A stretch of DNA of 64,000 bases from Liolophura sinensis (lineage: Eukaryota > Mollusca > Polyplacophora > Chitonida > Chitonidae). Location of the stretch: the NCBI RefSeq assembly GCF_032854445.1, contig NC_088295.1, positions 90,853,836 through 90,917,835 on the forward strand, written 5' to 3'. The translations under genes were made by a program, and so were the position numbers. Below the pieces are notes generated by a model. That model was not told the DNA's origin, searched no databases, and saw only the letters and a program-made list of their open reading frames with translations. Positions 51,531 to 64,000 of the stretch are shown here, piece after piece; within the stretch, counting starts at the first letter, position 1, and every line of letters begins with the position of its first letter.

Positions 51531-53245
51531 CGTCGAGCCAGCGAAAGTTTGATTCAAATACTAGCCCACTTCCCATGTAACGGACAAGTTGAAAAGATTT
51601 TAAAAAATACACTGTTATTTGTGTGTAGAGGTTACACAGAATAAATGAGTACTTTTCCTATACACTGCAACAAAATCTTAAAGTTAATATTTTGCTGAAT
51701 AACATTTATACAGACAATGAAACTCCCATTGTTTGTGACGGGGACATTTGCCAGAAATATGTTTTTAGCGTGACAAGATCACAGCCACGTGTTTGTAACA
51801 GATCGGGGTCACAACGGCAGGGTAATGTACTCTCGGGCGCTCGTAAAGTGCCATGTTCAAGTATTGTAGCCAATGATTAGTCACCACTATGGTTTTACCT
51901 GAGCAGTGAAACATTGGTTTTGTCGACGCATTATCGAAGTCTACTGCTCTATTAATTGATTTACAGTGTTGAATAAAAGAGTATCGATCGCAGCTGTGGA
52001 GTTCTGTGGCGACTGCCAGTTCAGTCATGTATCGATCTAACCTCAGTTCAAGTCTCACTAGTTACGTTGTTTCTCATTGCGTTATGGGCAGGCGCTGTCC
52101 CACTTCAACTGCTACATGCAATCCAATTATCAAATTACCTGATATTGAGTGAGAAACCTTATTATTCTAACAGCTGATGGTATGTTCGGAATCACCTGTT
52201 TGGGTAGACTGCTGTTATCCGCACCTGGTTTGTGGCACACTAACAGGTGGATCATAACACTGTTTACTTGGTCACATTAAGATGGTTCTATGGTAATCCC
52301 GTAGTTGCTATATCTGTGTACGATCAATCACCGTAGAATCAAACTCCTCAGCCTGCTTCACTCACATCTACTCACTAGTCGTCAGCTGTTGTAGGCTTTG
52401 TATCCCCTGGAAGACATGTCAATGAGTGGAGAGTAATTCTACCCCCAGCAGAGATACTCTCGCCGTGTTTATGTATTGGTTGTTCCATAAGTACCCGCCC
52501 CACTCGGCCACCCACCCGGAGAGAATCATTAGACGTATACTCTAAGCTTGCCTTTATGCTAGTTTCAAAATTAATTTATTTTTATGCTCGGCGGAGCACA
52601 GTTACCTTTGATAGCAATATTTACCAACGGAAAAAAATCATTATTAAAATATTTTGTATAGGTAAAGTATTACATAAATCAAGTGATGCTGCAACCACTC
52701 TCCCCCACATATTAACTACAATGGTATTAGGCCTAGAGGTTTGGCAAGCTGGGATATTTGGCCATTTCCAGTAGAAGCCACACCTGTATAGCACACCTGG
52801 TGTGTCAGAGCGCTGATAACACACCGTACCTTCTATCAGCCAGACACAGGCGTCTCCTCTTAATCTGATAAGCCATGAAGGATGTCACCCCCAATGAGCT
52901 TTGGGATTTATCAAAGTGTCGCTCGATGAGAGTCAGTTGCGAGCGGTGTTGCTGAGGAGAAGAGGCTCAACGAGGCGCCTGTTGACGCTTGCAAGCCGAG
53001 ATTAGAAAGTTGCTACGAGGCAGGTCGTTACCTGGAGCGTCATTCAATAGTTGCTATTGGTAACAGCCCGGCGCGTCCGTTCAGCCTCTCTGGAAGAGAA
53101 CGTAAAAATCGCAGCGACCGATGGGAAGAGACAGTAGCTAGCCAGAGCAGTAGGAGGCATGTGAGCATAATGCTAGCAGCCACAAACAGCTGGGTAGAAG
53201 GCTTTACTCCAGAACATCACGCTCTCATTGTCATTCATCAGCCAG
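51531..53245. other. Upstream region of the 53-55 kb gene
   Basis: Mostly unrecognised sequence. From about 52890 to 53170 it becomes CpG-rich and lacks long repeats, which suits a promoter or 5'UTR of the downstream open frame. The in-frame stop before that gene is TAG at 53195-53197. Confidence 0.4.
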
Positions 53246-55514
53246 ATGTATACCAGTTCTAGACGGAATAGTACGGGCACCCAGCTTGGGGAGTCAGACA
53301 AAGACAGGAAAATGAGGCTTGTTGGTGACTCCAACAGGCGGGCAAGCCGACAACTGGCCAAACAATTAACTCACATTGACAAACATCTGCAGGTCAATCT
53401 AAAACAGATCAACGGTGATGCTGACATGAAGGCCAGCTCTGTGTCGCCTCCCCTGCCAATGTGTTCACCCAGGTATCTAGCGTCATCCTCGGATTCGCTG
53501 GAGGGTTCTAGTCATAGCTCTTCCCTTGGCCAGAAGTTAACATACAGGGTAGCTGATCAGTGCGTCCCTGGACACGGTGACCAGAGGATGGTGGACAGAA
53601 AACCCAAGTCTCAGCCGTCAACTCACCAGTCGGAAACCGAGGGGAGAGAAACAGAAGGTAAGCTAATACAGCCTCGGGAGAAAACATTTACCATAATTGA
53701 TCACGGACTAGCATCGGAAGATGTAGATAGCGTGACGGGCGATAACCTCAACACGGAGAGTAAAGCCCGCGGCCGGACCCTGGATGCGCTGGACAACACG
53801 CGATTGGTTCAAGGTGGCGGCGAAAAGCCCGCCAGAATCAACAGCCGCAACGACATGGCGTCCAACAGTCATTCCAGAAAACAGGCTTTTCGTGGTGACC
53901 ATTCAAGAGACGAGAATGGAAAACCAATAAGAAACTATGGTAGAAACCGGGAAAGTGACCTTTACAAAGTTCCTGGACAAAAAATGATTTCCAGAGGTCA
54001 AATTTTAGGAACGATTTCTTCCAACCCAACTGGAGAAACACTGGAGTACAGTAAAGAAGATTTCGATTTAAATGAAGGTGGCCTCGCTTCCCAGCCCAGG
54101 CATAGTGTACCCCGAGGAAAACATTCATCTGCGAAAAACAAAGGACAAATGCACGCTAAAGACGAACTAAATCGAAGGCAGTTGAGAAAAATGCACATTT
54201 TATCGAACCTGAACAAGAAGCACATGAAAAGAGATCCAAGTAATGACAACATGGACGTGTTTGTTTCTCGGGATCATGACGCGCGCGTAAGTAGGACGTA
54301 CGGTCACGTGCAAGTCCCAGGTGCAGACTTGAACTCACAGAACAGTAGAGTGGAGCCGGAGAAACCTCGACCCAAATCCGCTCTATTCAGCTCTCACCGA
54401 CGACCTCGGTTCACCTCAGACGACGACGATGACGTGTTTTTAGATGACCTTGATATAATCGACATAAACGACGACGGAGAGAGCAGTGATGATGATGATA
54501 ATTTAAACAGCAGTTTCGTGGCTCCCCTAAAATCCACTTCCAGACACCCTTTAGGCCTGCACACACGGTCTACTTCCGACATCTCTCCTTCCAACTTCTG
54601 CCAGAGAGAGGAAAACCATTTCAGGGTGGCAAGGACAAGGCCGCGCGTAAACGATAAAAATAGCTTGAAAAACGGGGAAGGAAGAAAGAATTCTTCTGAG
54701 GATAACCTGGCTTCAAATACACTGGCTATTCCAGAAAATGAAAATCTTTCGAACAGACGATCCTCAGGTGATGGGGGTGTTGTGGAAAAAGAAAAATATG
54801 TAGGTGATAATTTTATTCAAAACACTACAATGCCCGCCATAAATTCTAAAGGTGATATTTCCCCAAAGAGTGAAACGGAAAAGACAAACAAAGAAACAAA
54901 CGACATAGCGGTGAGCTCTAAAGTGGGGTTTGGAGGGTGCCCGGCCAGTACCTGTGTTTCCACGCAAACTCAAACCTTTGTTTAAACCTGACCATGTGCT
55001 AGGTACCGGAGAGATTTCCCCAACCCTGGGTGATAGCGCCACGTCCACCGAGACTGGTACTCCCACTAGTCCAAAAAGTGACAGTCAGTTGTCACCCAAA
55101 CTTTTACAACGAGCATCTAGTCATGTGTACCACAACAAGAAGCTCTCGCGAAGCCGGCAGAAGACATGGACTGCTGGCGTAGGGGTAACTGGTGCCAGGG
55201 ATTTGTTGAAACGACCACTTCCACCCACGTCCACGGGCACAAAACCACGCGCAAAGTCAAACTTTAGTGACGTTACACGGCCCATTCCGAGAAGACGAGC
55301 GCGGACTTCATCAGAACTGAAAAAGTGCTCCACCAAAGAGCTGCAAACCCTGAAGTCAGGAGAAATACCCGACGCTGACACTCGAGAAGTGGCTTCTATT
55401 GAGAAGGAATTTCGACCGTTGGATTTGACAGACGGGTTACGGAATTGCCGTTACTTACGGACAACAAGCGACCCAGACTCACTCAGTTCAGCTGTCAATG
55501 TAGAGACGTGCTAG
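53246..55514 (+). CDS. Unknown Ser-rich, disordered protein; frame broken by one base
   Basis: The longest non-repetitive coding signal outside the two named genes. From ATG 53246 (MYTSSRRNSTGTQLGESDKD) the frame is open to TAA 54983-54985. A second frame, one base later, is open from about 54930 to TAG 55512-55514 and continues the same style (PVFPRKLKPLFKPDHVLGTG onward). A one-base excess near 54922-54934 would explain it, and without it the protein would be about 755 aa. Composition is low-complexity and hydrophilic: an acidic run DDDDDVFLDDLDIIDINDDG around residues 390-415, many Ser, and a basic RPIPRRRARTSSELKK. No signal peptide, membrane segment or known domain seen. No short intron can restore the phase: the GT-AG options there are 26 or 38 nt and give the wrong phase. 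I do not recognise the family. It may have further 5' exons. Confidence 0.65.
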
Positions 55515-57234
55515 TGAAGTGACGTAAATGAAAAGCAACCAGCTCTCAAGTTGTCCGTGGCTATTCTAGTAACGTGAAACAACCCTTCCTATGTCTTAAT
55601 AAGTTAAGACAAGATTATCATAATCTGACATCTTCCAAAAAATGTAGGTTCGCCAGTCTTCAAATTGGTGTCTACATCAGTACAACCCACTGTCAAAAAC
55701 CCTTGACACACATACGATATCGGTAGTCACCGAAGTGTGAACGAAGCTTCGCTTTGGTTATTTTGGTTATTTACAAAACTGTTTTTACTCAAAAAAGTGA
55801 GAGTCGTCAGATTCAGGAAATACCGAGATGCGTTAGGTGCCATAACAGGACTTTATAAACTTCAGTTTGACAAACTGAACATTTTACAAATAGTCAAACG
55901 CACATAGTTTGTGATGAAAACATATTTAACTGAAATACATGTACTGTATATAAAATATGAACTACTGTATATAAAATATAAAAATAGGAAAGACAAGGCT
56001 TCATCTACATTCGAAACTTCTTTTTTCAATCTCAGGGAAATGTTTTCAGTTTTATACTGCACGTATGTTATGTGAAGTATACGACAAAGGGCAGACAACA
56101 TTGCGAGAGCATGTATAAGTTTATATGGATGTCCACATCTTATTATCTGTAGTCATGATGGTAGTGTGCACGTGTAGATGATCGTACAATATCAGAAATA
56201 TCACGTCATCATAGAATGTCATAAATCAAATACATGTTTGGTTTGTTCACCATAGTGTAGTTTCTCATGGTAAACTCATGATGGAACTTAAGCTACCATG
56301 CTCAATCTCATCAAATTTTATCAAAACTGATTTCGTTTTCCGTTTACTTCTTTACTATTTTCCACAGTTGTGTATCCATCGTGATCGATGTGAAATGAAT
56401 GACGACTTATAAAGTAGCATGGTTTGACTTTTTGTCTTTCTGCTATTGTTTTAGAGAGAGCAGTTTTCACTGACTGCAATAGAGAGTTTGACTGGTGTAT
56501 CATTGTTAGAACTAATGCTCTAATGCTCTAATGCTCTATAGATATTAAAATGTCTATGTAGACTTTTGTTGCTGCAAAGATATGTAGGATGTAGCATTCC
56601 ACTTCGGGCATCGTGGTTAGTACGCTGCTTTATGTCGTTGTTTCATGTGTACCGCTACAAACCTGTACACGTTAAAAATAAATATTACAGTGCTATTCTA
56701 GCCTTTCCGTTTAAGACCACCCGCTTTGTCTATGGAGGCATGGACCAGACAAAATGTTTTCCTTCAACATGCGCCATTCATCCAACACAACACAAACCCT
56801 TGTACACTTTAAGCATCGTAAACCACACGTAAGGGATGGGATAGATGAATTCTCATATTTACATTTGCGCACATGTTTATTCTTGTTCAGTGTGTTGTGA
56901 TCGGTTCGATGATGTACAGATTACTAAATACTATATTTGACTCCTTTTGTGCATATGAAATAGATTTTACCATTTGTTTATTGATTGTACCATTGCTGTT
57001 GTTGCCTATAGTGTTAAGTTTATTACATATCTGGCCTATTATGAATATAATTTTAATCAAATGTTTCATGTATGTATATGAACACAGAACAAAGCAGTGG
57101 TTTTGGCATGCTCTGAGGTAGTAATGCATCCCTATAGTTATGTTCCAGTTCTGATAATAGTTAATGTGTTATCATACATGGTATTATCATACATGGTATT
57201 ATCATGGATGATTAAGTTTACTGTACCTGCCGTC
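55515..57234. other. No recognised gene; small direct repeats
   Basis: AT-rich. Contains a 10-bp repeat (TAATGCTCTA, three copies, 56513-56540) and a 16-bp repeat (ATCATACATGGTATTA, about 57170-57205). Probably includes the 3'UTR of the preceding gene. Confidence 0.5.
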
Positions 57235-58800
57235 ATGGTGCTATATCTGACCTCCGTGTGGCAATAACCTTGCGGCTGATCTTCGTGAGGCAATAATCCT
57301 TGGCCCACTTTCGCAAAACTGTAATTTTTCGCATGACTTATTTTTTCGTAGAAGACGTTGTATTGGTTATATTGCCATAAGACGTTTTGGAAAGTGGCCT
57401 TTGTGGGGCTGTGTCCCAGTGGGGCGTTGTCTGACCTCCGTTGGACAATATCACCATGGGCTTTGTCTGACCTCGGTGGGGCAATATCCCCATATCCAAA
57501 TATTTTCCTATGGCGGCTTTTTCAGACCTCTGATTATTCCTGTGGGACTATGTCAGAACACCCTTGTGGGGCTATGCCTGATTATCCCTGTGGGACGATG
57601 CCTGATTATTCCCGTGGGACTATGTCTGATTATTCCTGTGGGGCTATGTCAGAATATCCTTATGGGTCTGTGCCTGATTATCCCTGTAGGTCTATGTCTG
57701 ATTATTCCTGTGGGACTATGTCTGATTATTAACGTGGGACTATGCCTGATTACTCCTGTGGGACTATGTCAAAATATCCTTGTAGGGCTATGTCTGATTA
57801 TTAATGTGGGACTACGTCTGATTATCTCTGACGTGGGACTATGCCTGATTATTCCTGTGGGTCTATGTCAAAATATCCTTGTAGGGCTATGCCTGATTAT
57901 TAATGTGGGACTATGTCTGATTATTAACGTGGGACTATGTCAGAATATCCTACTGGGGCTATGCCTGATTATCCCTGTGGGACAATGCCTGATTATTCCC
58001 GTGGGACTATGTCTGATTATTCCCGTGGGACTATGACAGAATATCCTTGTGGGGCTATGCCTGATTATCCCTGTGGGACATTGCCTGATTATTCCCGTGG
58101 GACTATGACAGAATATCCTTATGGGGCGTTGCCTGATTATCCCTGTTGGACTATGTCTGATTATTCCTGTGGGGCTATGTCTGATTATCCCTGTGGGGAC
58201 AATGCCTGATTATTCCCGTGGGACTATGTCTGATTATTCCCGTGGGACTATGACAGAATATCCTTGTAGGGCTATGTCTGATTATTAATGTGGGACTATG
58301 TCTGATTATTCCCGTGGGACTATGACAGAATATCCTTATGGGGCGTTGCCTGATTATCCCTGTTGGACTATGTCTGATTATTCCTGTGGGACTATGTCTG
58401 ATTATTAACGTGGGACTATGCCTGATTATTCCTGTGGGACTATGTCAGAACATCCTTGTAGGGCTATGTCTGATTTTCAGTGTGGGGCTATGTTAGAATA
58501 TCGTCGTGGGGCTATGTCTGATTTTCCCTGTGACGCTATGTCTGATTTTCCTTGTGACGCTATGTCTGATTATCTCTGACGTGGGGCAATGTCTGATTAT
58601 CCCAGTGGGAGTATGTCTGATTATTAACGTTGGGCTATGTCTGATTTTCCCTGTGACGCTATGTCTGATTTTCCCTGTGACGCTATGTCTGATTATCTCT
58701 GACGTGGGGCAATGTCTGATTATCTCTGACGTGGGGCAATGTCTGATTATCTCTGACGTGGGACAATGTCTGATTATCCCCGTTGGAGTATGTGGGGTTA
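57235..58800. repeat. 24-bp minisatellite, about 60 copies
   Basis: Unit GGGACTATGTCTGATTATTC CTGT, with degenerate early units (57235-57480, CTGACCTCCGTGTGGCAATA type). Two plus-strand frames are open over long parts (8-residue repeats MSDYSCGT and LCLIIPVG), which is expected for a 24-bp unit. Non-coding in my view. Confidence 0.92.
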
Positions 58801-59059
58801 TGTTTTATTACACTTATGATTATCTCTATGGGGCGTTGCCTATCCCTGTTTACACATTGTCATATCATTACTAACGCCGGGAGTGACACAGCTCCTCCCT
58901 AAGATAAAATAGTTACCGCATTGCATTTTTAATTTTTGTATATAGCCGAATATAAAAATGTTATTGAATTAAATGTTAAATATAAGAGCCATAATTGTTA
59001 TCCGGATATGTATGTGGTGTTTTTATTCTGTTGACTTTGACGCAATGTTCATACATTAT

Positions 59060-59292
59060 TTATTTATTTGATCTTCCTCTGGAAAGGCCTGTCAGCAACC
59101 AGCGAATTGTTGCAGGTTTCCCCCGGGTTCTGTCCGGTTTCCTCCCACAACAATTCTGGCCACTTATACACATGTATACGTGTCCTCCAACCATAATGAT
59201 GACCGCTGTATAAGTCATATATGTGAAATATTCTTCAGAACTCATATACGGCGTAAAACTTAAAGGGACTAAATAAATAATAAAATAAATAA
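59060..59292 (+). repeat. 5'-truncated SINE copy
   Basis: Plus orientation: CTGTCAGCAACC, GTTTCCCCCGGGTTCTGTCC, CATAATGATGACCGCTGTAT, GTGAAATATTCTTC, TACGGCGTAAAAC and the tail AAATAAATAATAAAATAAAT. The tRNA-like head is absent. Confidence 0.85.
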
Positions 59293-59434
59293 ATGAAAAC
59301 CAAAATAAATTTGATTGTGATTGTTGTTTATAGCCACATTGAAGGCTTTATCACTTACACGGAGGCGGTCAGATTCATATATTTGTTAAAAAAAACGTCT
59401 AAAGGTTTTCGCCATTTCACCTTCTGCCGTGTTT

Positions 59435-60235
59435 ATCAGTTCAAATCCGCCTCCTGGTGTGACCGTCAGTTCAAATCCATCTTCACCGTGTTCGTCAGTT
59501 CAAATCTACCTTCCACTGTCAGTTCGAATCCACCTCCCACCGTCAGTTCAAATCCACCTCCCAAACTTTTCCCCTGTTCAAATCCACCACCAACCGTGTT
59601 CTTCAGTTCAAAGCCACCTCCCACCGTGTTCATCAGTTCAAAGCCACCTCCCACCGTGTTCATCAGTTCAAATCCGCCTTCCGCCTTTTACGCCAGTTCA
59701 AATCTATCTCCAACTTTTTTCGTCAGTTCAAATCCACCTCGTCGTGTTCGTCAGTTCAAATCCGCCTCCCACTGTGTTCGTCGGTTCAAATCCACCTTCC
59801 ACCTTGTTCATCGGTTAAAGTCCGCCTCCAACCTTGTTCGTCGGTTGATATTCACCTCTCACTGTGTTCCTCAGATCAAATCTACCTCCAGCCTTGTTCG
59901 TCAGTTGATATCCACCTCTCACCGTGTTCGCAGTTTTAATGCACCCCCAACCGTGATCGTCACATCAAATCCTTCTCCAACCTTGTTCAACAGATCTAAT
60001 CCACCTCACACCTTGTTCAACAGATCTAATCCACCTCCCACCTTGTTCAACAGTTCTAATTCACCTCCCACCTTGTTCAACAGTTCTAATCCACCTCCCA
60101 CCTTGTTCAACAGTTCTAATCCACCTCCCACCAAGTTAGCAGTTCTAATCCACCTCCAACTGTGTTCGTCAGATCAAATCCACTTCCCAGCGTGTTTGTC
60201 AGTTCATATCCACCTCCTATCAGTGTATATGCGCT
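59435..60235. repeat. 30-bp minisatellite, about 27 copies
   Basis: Unit CACCTCCCACCTTGTTCAAC AGTTCTAATC, with 24-33-bp variants. A plus-strand frame is open for about 350 codons (NPPPTLFNSS repeats). It starts directly after a SINE tail and has no conserved flank, so a repeat artefact is most likely. Confidence 0.9.
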
Positions 60236-60354
60236 TCTTACTCACGAGAATCATGAGGATAGAGCTATTTCACACCGTGTGCGTCAGTTTGAATCCATCT
60301 CACATCTGCAAGGCTTTTTGGTTGAATACATCTTACACCAAGTTTGTTAGATAG

Positions 60355-61284
60355 AGGATGCTTTAAACCCTCAAAGTCTTGACATTTAAACTCCCTCTCT
60401 GAATCGCCACGCTGGATATTTGAACAATTGCAATCAAAGCGCAACTGAGATACATATTTTGTTATCGACAACTAATATTCTAGCATGGTGCACGATTTGA
60501 AAACTGATTTTACTCAGTCGCCGGGAACATAACTGTTGACTGCCTCTATTTGCATGATTCCGTCCTATTTTCCTACTTTATATGCTTTCTTAGATCTTTG
60601 GTGGTTTCTGTTATACGTTGTTTTGGGAATTGGCCTTGCGATTGTTGACCTGGAGTATTCTTATTCGTCTGTTTCGACGCATAGATTCACATAAAAAAGA
60701 AGGCCAACTGACGTACTTGGGCCAGTCTATTAGATATCTTTATTAATATATTTTTTTGCTGAACTGATGTTTTATCTTGTTTTTAACATTAATTCGCTTA
60801 TGTGATGTTCGCTTGATTAAATGACATACTCGACAGCCAATGTAGAGGAAAATATGGGGTGGTTATTTGTATGGGATGATTTTTGAAATAAATATCCCCA
60901 ATTATTTCTACTACGCCATAACCTTACAGATCGTTTACATTAGACATATGAATCATGACCCGTCCTGCATTACACCGGAAGGGCAAGGCTCCCCATCGTG
61001 AGGGCGGCCCGGGAACATGAGTACACTAATGTTATAGGTGGGTGTACCTCCCGGCGGAAATGCCAATGCTCAACGGCCAAGGTTAACCTGGTGGACATGG
61101 TCAATAACTGCCGATTACAAGAATTATGGGCTAAATTTACAACGCGTTTAACGATTTTAACCTTTTCCATCAGATGTTACTTTTATACGCGTTCCATTTA
61201 TAGACCAAGGATAAGTTCTTTACACCTAAATATAGCCATTTCCATTATATTGATCAAACGTGACTCGCCCCAGAGTGTTGAAGC
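60355..61284. other. No recognised gene
   Basis: About 0.9 kb of AT-rich sequence. No domain, RNA gene or repeat family recognised. Confidence 0.5.
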
Positions 61285-62505
61285 TTCAGCAGTCTCCTTT
61301 ATCTGGCTTACCTTAGAATCGGATTTAAAGGCAGGCGTCAAGGCTTCCTGGCTTACCCTGGAATCGCATCCAGAGGCTCGCGTCAGTATATTTATTTATT
61401 TGATTGGTGTTTTACGCCGTACTCAAGAATATTTCACTTATGCGACGGCGGCCAGCATTATGGTGGGAGGAAACGGGGCAGGGCCCGGACAAAACCCCTG
61501 ACCATCCGCATGTCGATGGCAGACCTTCCTACGTACGGCCGGAGAGGAAGCCAGCATGAGCTGGACTTGAACTCACAGCGACCGCATTGGTGAGAGACTC
61601 CTGGATCATTACGCAGCGCTAGCGTGTTAACCAACTGAACCATGGAGGCCCTTGGCTGGCTTCAAGGCTTCCTGTATCTGGCTTATCTGAGGATCGCATC
61701 CTAAGACACGCGTGAAGACTCCCTTTTTCTGGCTTACACTGGGATCGCATCCAGAGGCTCGCGTCAAGACTTTCTTTATCTGGTTTACCCTGAAATTGCA
61801 TCCAAAGGTTCGCGTCAAGGCCTCCTTTATCTGGCCTACCCAGTGATCGCATCCAAAGGCTCGCGTCAAGACCTCCTTTATCTGGCTTACCCTTAAATCG
61901 GATCCAAAGGCATGCGTCAAGAAGTCTGGCTTACCCTGGGATCGCATCCAGAGACTCACGTCAAGACTTTCTTTGTCTGGCGTACCCTGAAATCGCATCC
62001 ATAGACTCGTGTCCAGATTTTCTTTATCTGGCTTACCTGGGAACTCATCCAGAGCCTCGCGTCAAGACTTCATGTATCTGGCTTACCTTGGGATCGCATC
62101 CAGAGGATGGCGTCAAGACATCCTTCGTCTGGTTAGCCCTGAAATCGCATCCAGAGGCTAGCATCAAGGCTTCCTTTATCTGGCGTACCCTGAAATCGCA
62201 ACCAAAGGTTCGCGTCAAGACTTTCCTTATCTGGCTTGCCCTCGGATCGCATCCAGAGACTCGCGTCAAGGCTTCCTTTATCTGGCTTACCCTGAAATCG
62301 CATCCAAAGGCACGCATCAAACCTTCCTTTATCAGACGTACACTGGGATTGCATCCAAAAGCACGCGTCAAGACTTCCTTTATCTGACTTACCCTGGGAT
62401 TGCATCCAGAGACTTACATCATGTCTTCCTTTATCTGACTAACCCTGATATCTTATCAAGAGGCCCGCACCAAGGCTCGTGTTAAGGTTTTCTTTATGGT
62501 TTACC
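61285..62505. repeat. 51-bp minisatellite interrupted by a SINE
   Basis: About 18 units of 51 bp (CGTCAAGACTTCCTTTATCT, GGCTTACCCTGGGATCGCAT, CCAGAGGCTCG). Two units lie left of the SINE (61285-61389) and the rest to its right (61655-62505). Several frames are open because 51 is a multiple of three. Confidence 0.92.
61390..61651 (-). repeat. Full-length SINE inserted in the 51-bp array
   Basis: Nearly intact: TATTTATTTGATTGGTGTTT, CACTTATGCGACGGCGGCC, GACCATCCGCATGTCG, CTGGACTTGAACTCACAGCG (B box on minus, GAGTTCAAGTCC) and CCAACTGAACCATGGAGGCC (A box side). Head at the right. Confidence 0.93.
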
Positions 62506-64000
62506 CTGGCATAGTATAACAATAATTTATATTACCCCAGGAGTAATCATCCCTGGCTTCATCGCAGTCACCGGTAGTTTATATATATATTAGTAAGTGA
62601 CATTGGCAAGGTACATTACTTTCACTCTAGTCAATCATGGATTAGTTATTCTGAAAAAAAGAGAGGCTATTTCTCCTTTCTTTTCCAAAGTGTGCTAAAG
62701 CTAATATAATGTTGCAATCTTCATAATAAAGGGGTTATTTTTGGTTGTAAGTCTTGTAAGCCTTTATGGCAGGATTTTGATTATATGCTGAATGAAATAT
62801 ATGACACATTAGACTTTGTGATAGTTATAGCAGAATTATCAATTACGTTAAAAGTGTTGACTTCAGACTGTGTAATGAATGGCCAGACATAAATTACAGA
62901 CTAGTGATTTAAATAAAACACGAGAGGAGTTTTCAATTCAAATTGTAATCGGTAGTGCGGAAGTTACATCTCCTGATTTGAAATTAAGTGTAAAGTTGTG
63001 CCAGGCATTGTTTACGTATCCATGGTAACACCACCAATAGACCAAGGGATCTCCACGAAAGGATATTGCCTTTACCAATCAATGCTTGATCCCCTACATC
63101 CATAACAATCACTTTCTGTCATCCGCCTTATACGTGCATAATAATATGTTTCCCTACTGATAGGCTTGTATTCCACGCATGCCCCAAGATGATTGTGCTT
63201 AGCCGTATAAGACTTACAATAAATACGGTTGTTGCCATGGTAACCTGGATCAACTCGTCAACTGTCGCTCAGTCAGCAAACTTTAGGCAGTTGTCAGTAA
63301 GCACAGTTAACCAAGCAGTGGTTAAATGTATTAAAAATACACATTACCACAGGTGTCCAGTTTGTGATTTACTAGCGTTTTGTTTTAAGATTACGTGCTG
63401 TTTTACGAATTGTTTACAAAAAGTGAATAGAATAAGGTCACGGGCAACAGATTGACCATATATCTGGTCTACGTGTTGTTTTTGTGCTTTATTCGTGTAA
63501 TGCTAAATTTAGTAGGGTTTCTATAAAAATACATATAGTTATTGTTATTTAGATCTCAATAAATCTACATCAGCCTTTCGGTAAGCCAAGCTTCTGAATT
63601 AATAGCCTTGTTACAACGTGTACTCTTGGACGTCGATTGTCTTCAGAGTTGTTTCGGTAACAACCATTGTCAAAGGAGCTAACACTAGCTGGAGAAGGAA
63701 AGCAAACTCATCTCTCATCTCTATTTTGAGTGGAAAGAAATATTAAAGCGAATAAAAATAGCAAGTTAAGATTTCAGTTGAATCTTCTGGAACAGTTTAG
63801 GTACGTCGTAGCAGAATCGAGACCTATCACATTTGTAGATCATGTGCTTCTTTTTAATACTGCATTTTACAGACGACACCTATACTGCCTTAAGGGCAAA
63901 AGGAAAGCACACATGATGAGGCAGCGAGGAAATTAAAAAGGAAACTTGCACTGCTGACTTTGTCTTTGATTCAGCTTTCGTCACACCAAAAAACTTTTCA
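62506..64000. other. No recognised gene
   Basis: AT-rich DNA to the window end, with a TATATATATA run near 62580. Open frames up to 88 codons carry no recognisable domain. Confidence 0.5.

Overview
This window is nuclear DNA from an animal. It has two intron-rich protein genes with GT-AG introns, tRNA-derived SINEs, a Penelope-like retroelement relic and very abundant minisatellites. The recurring SINE (AAATAAAT tail, conserved central block, tRNA-like head), the frequent TACATGTA runs and the AAGGGAG(A/G)TAA-type promoter motif suggest a lophotrochozoan, most likely a mollusc. That assignment is inference.

Layout. 0.6-1.8 kb holds a decayed Penelope-like element. 4.1-4.4 kb holds a 36-bp array ending in a possible terminal exon of a plus-strand gene. 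5.7-28.6 kb (minus strand) is a complete XRCC1 gene: 15 coding exons assembled here, all phases agree, 599 codons plus stop. 28.56-28.76 kb is a 202-bp head-to-head promoter. 28.8-36.2 kb (plus strand) is a complete DHHC palmitoyltransferase of the ZDHHC3/7 type: 8 coding exons, 266 aa. 36.3-53 kb is gene-poor, with a TIR element and several minisatellites, including about 55 copies of a 63-bp unit. 53.2-55.5 kb is a long, disordered, Ser-rich open frame of unknown function, interrupted by a one-base frameshift. 57-62.5 kb holds further 24-, 30- and 51-bp arrays. Tandem repeats make up roughly a third of the window.

The most striking observation is that several minisatellites are made of pieces of the neighbouring gene, taken from exon edges. 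XRCC1 intron 3 is filled with about 55 copies of a 46-bp unit consisting of the exon 4 splice acceptor plus the first 12 codons of exon 4. ZDHHC intron 4 holds about 23 copies of a 77-bp unit carrying the exon 5 acceptor and first codons. The XRCC1 3'UTR holds about 21 copies of a 39-bp unit copied from the last codons of the protein. A fourth array (36 bp) also has an acceptor-plus-exon structure. In the three acceptor arrays the junction reads AG|GT, so every unit resembles a recursive-splicing ratchet point. XRCC1 intron 12 also holds an 8.7-kb, 47-bp satellite with a clear 3.2-kb higher-order duplication, and exon 13 has a perfect 70-bp duplication of its 5' splice site.

XRCC1 (single-strand-break repair scaffold) and the palmitoyltransferase share a short intergenic promoter but have no obvious joint pathway. 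Their head-to-head arrangement suggests shared transcription only.
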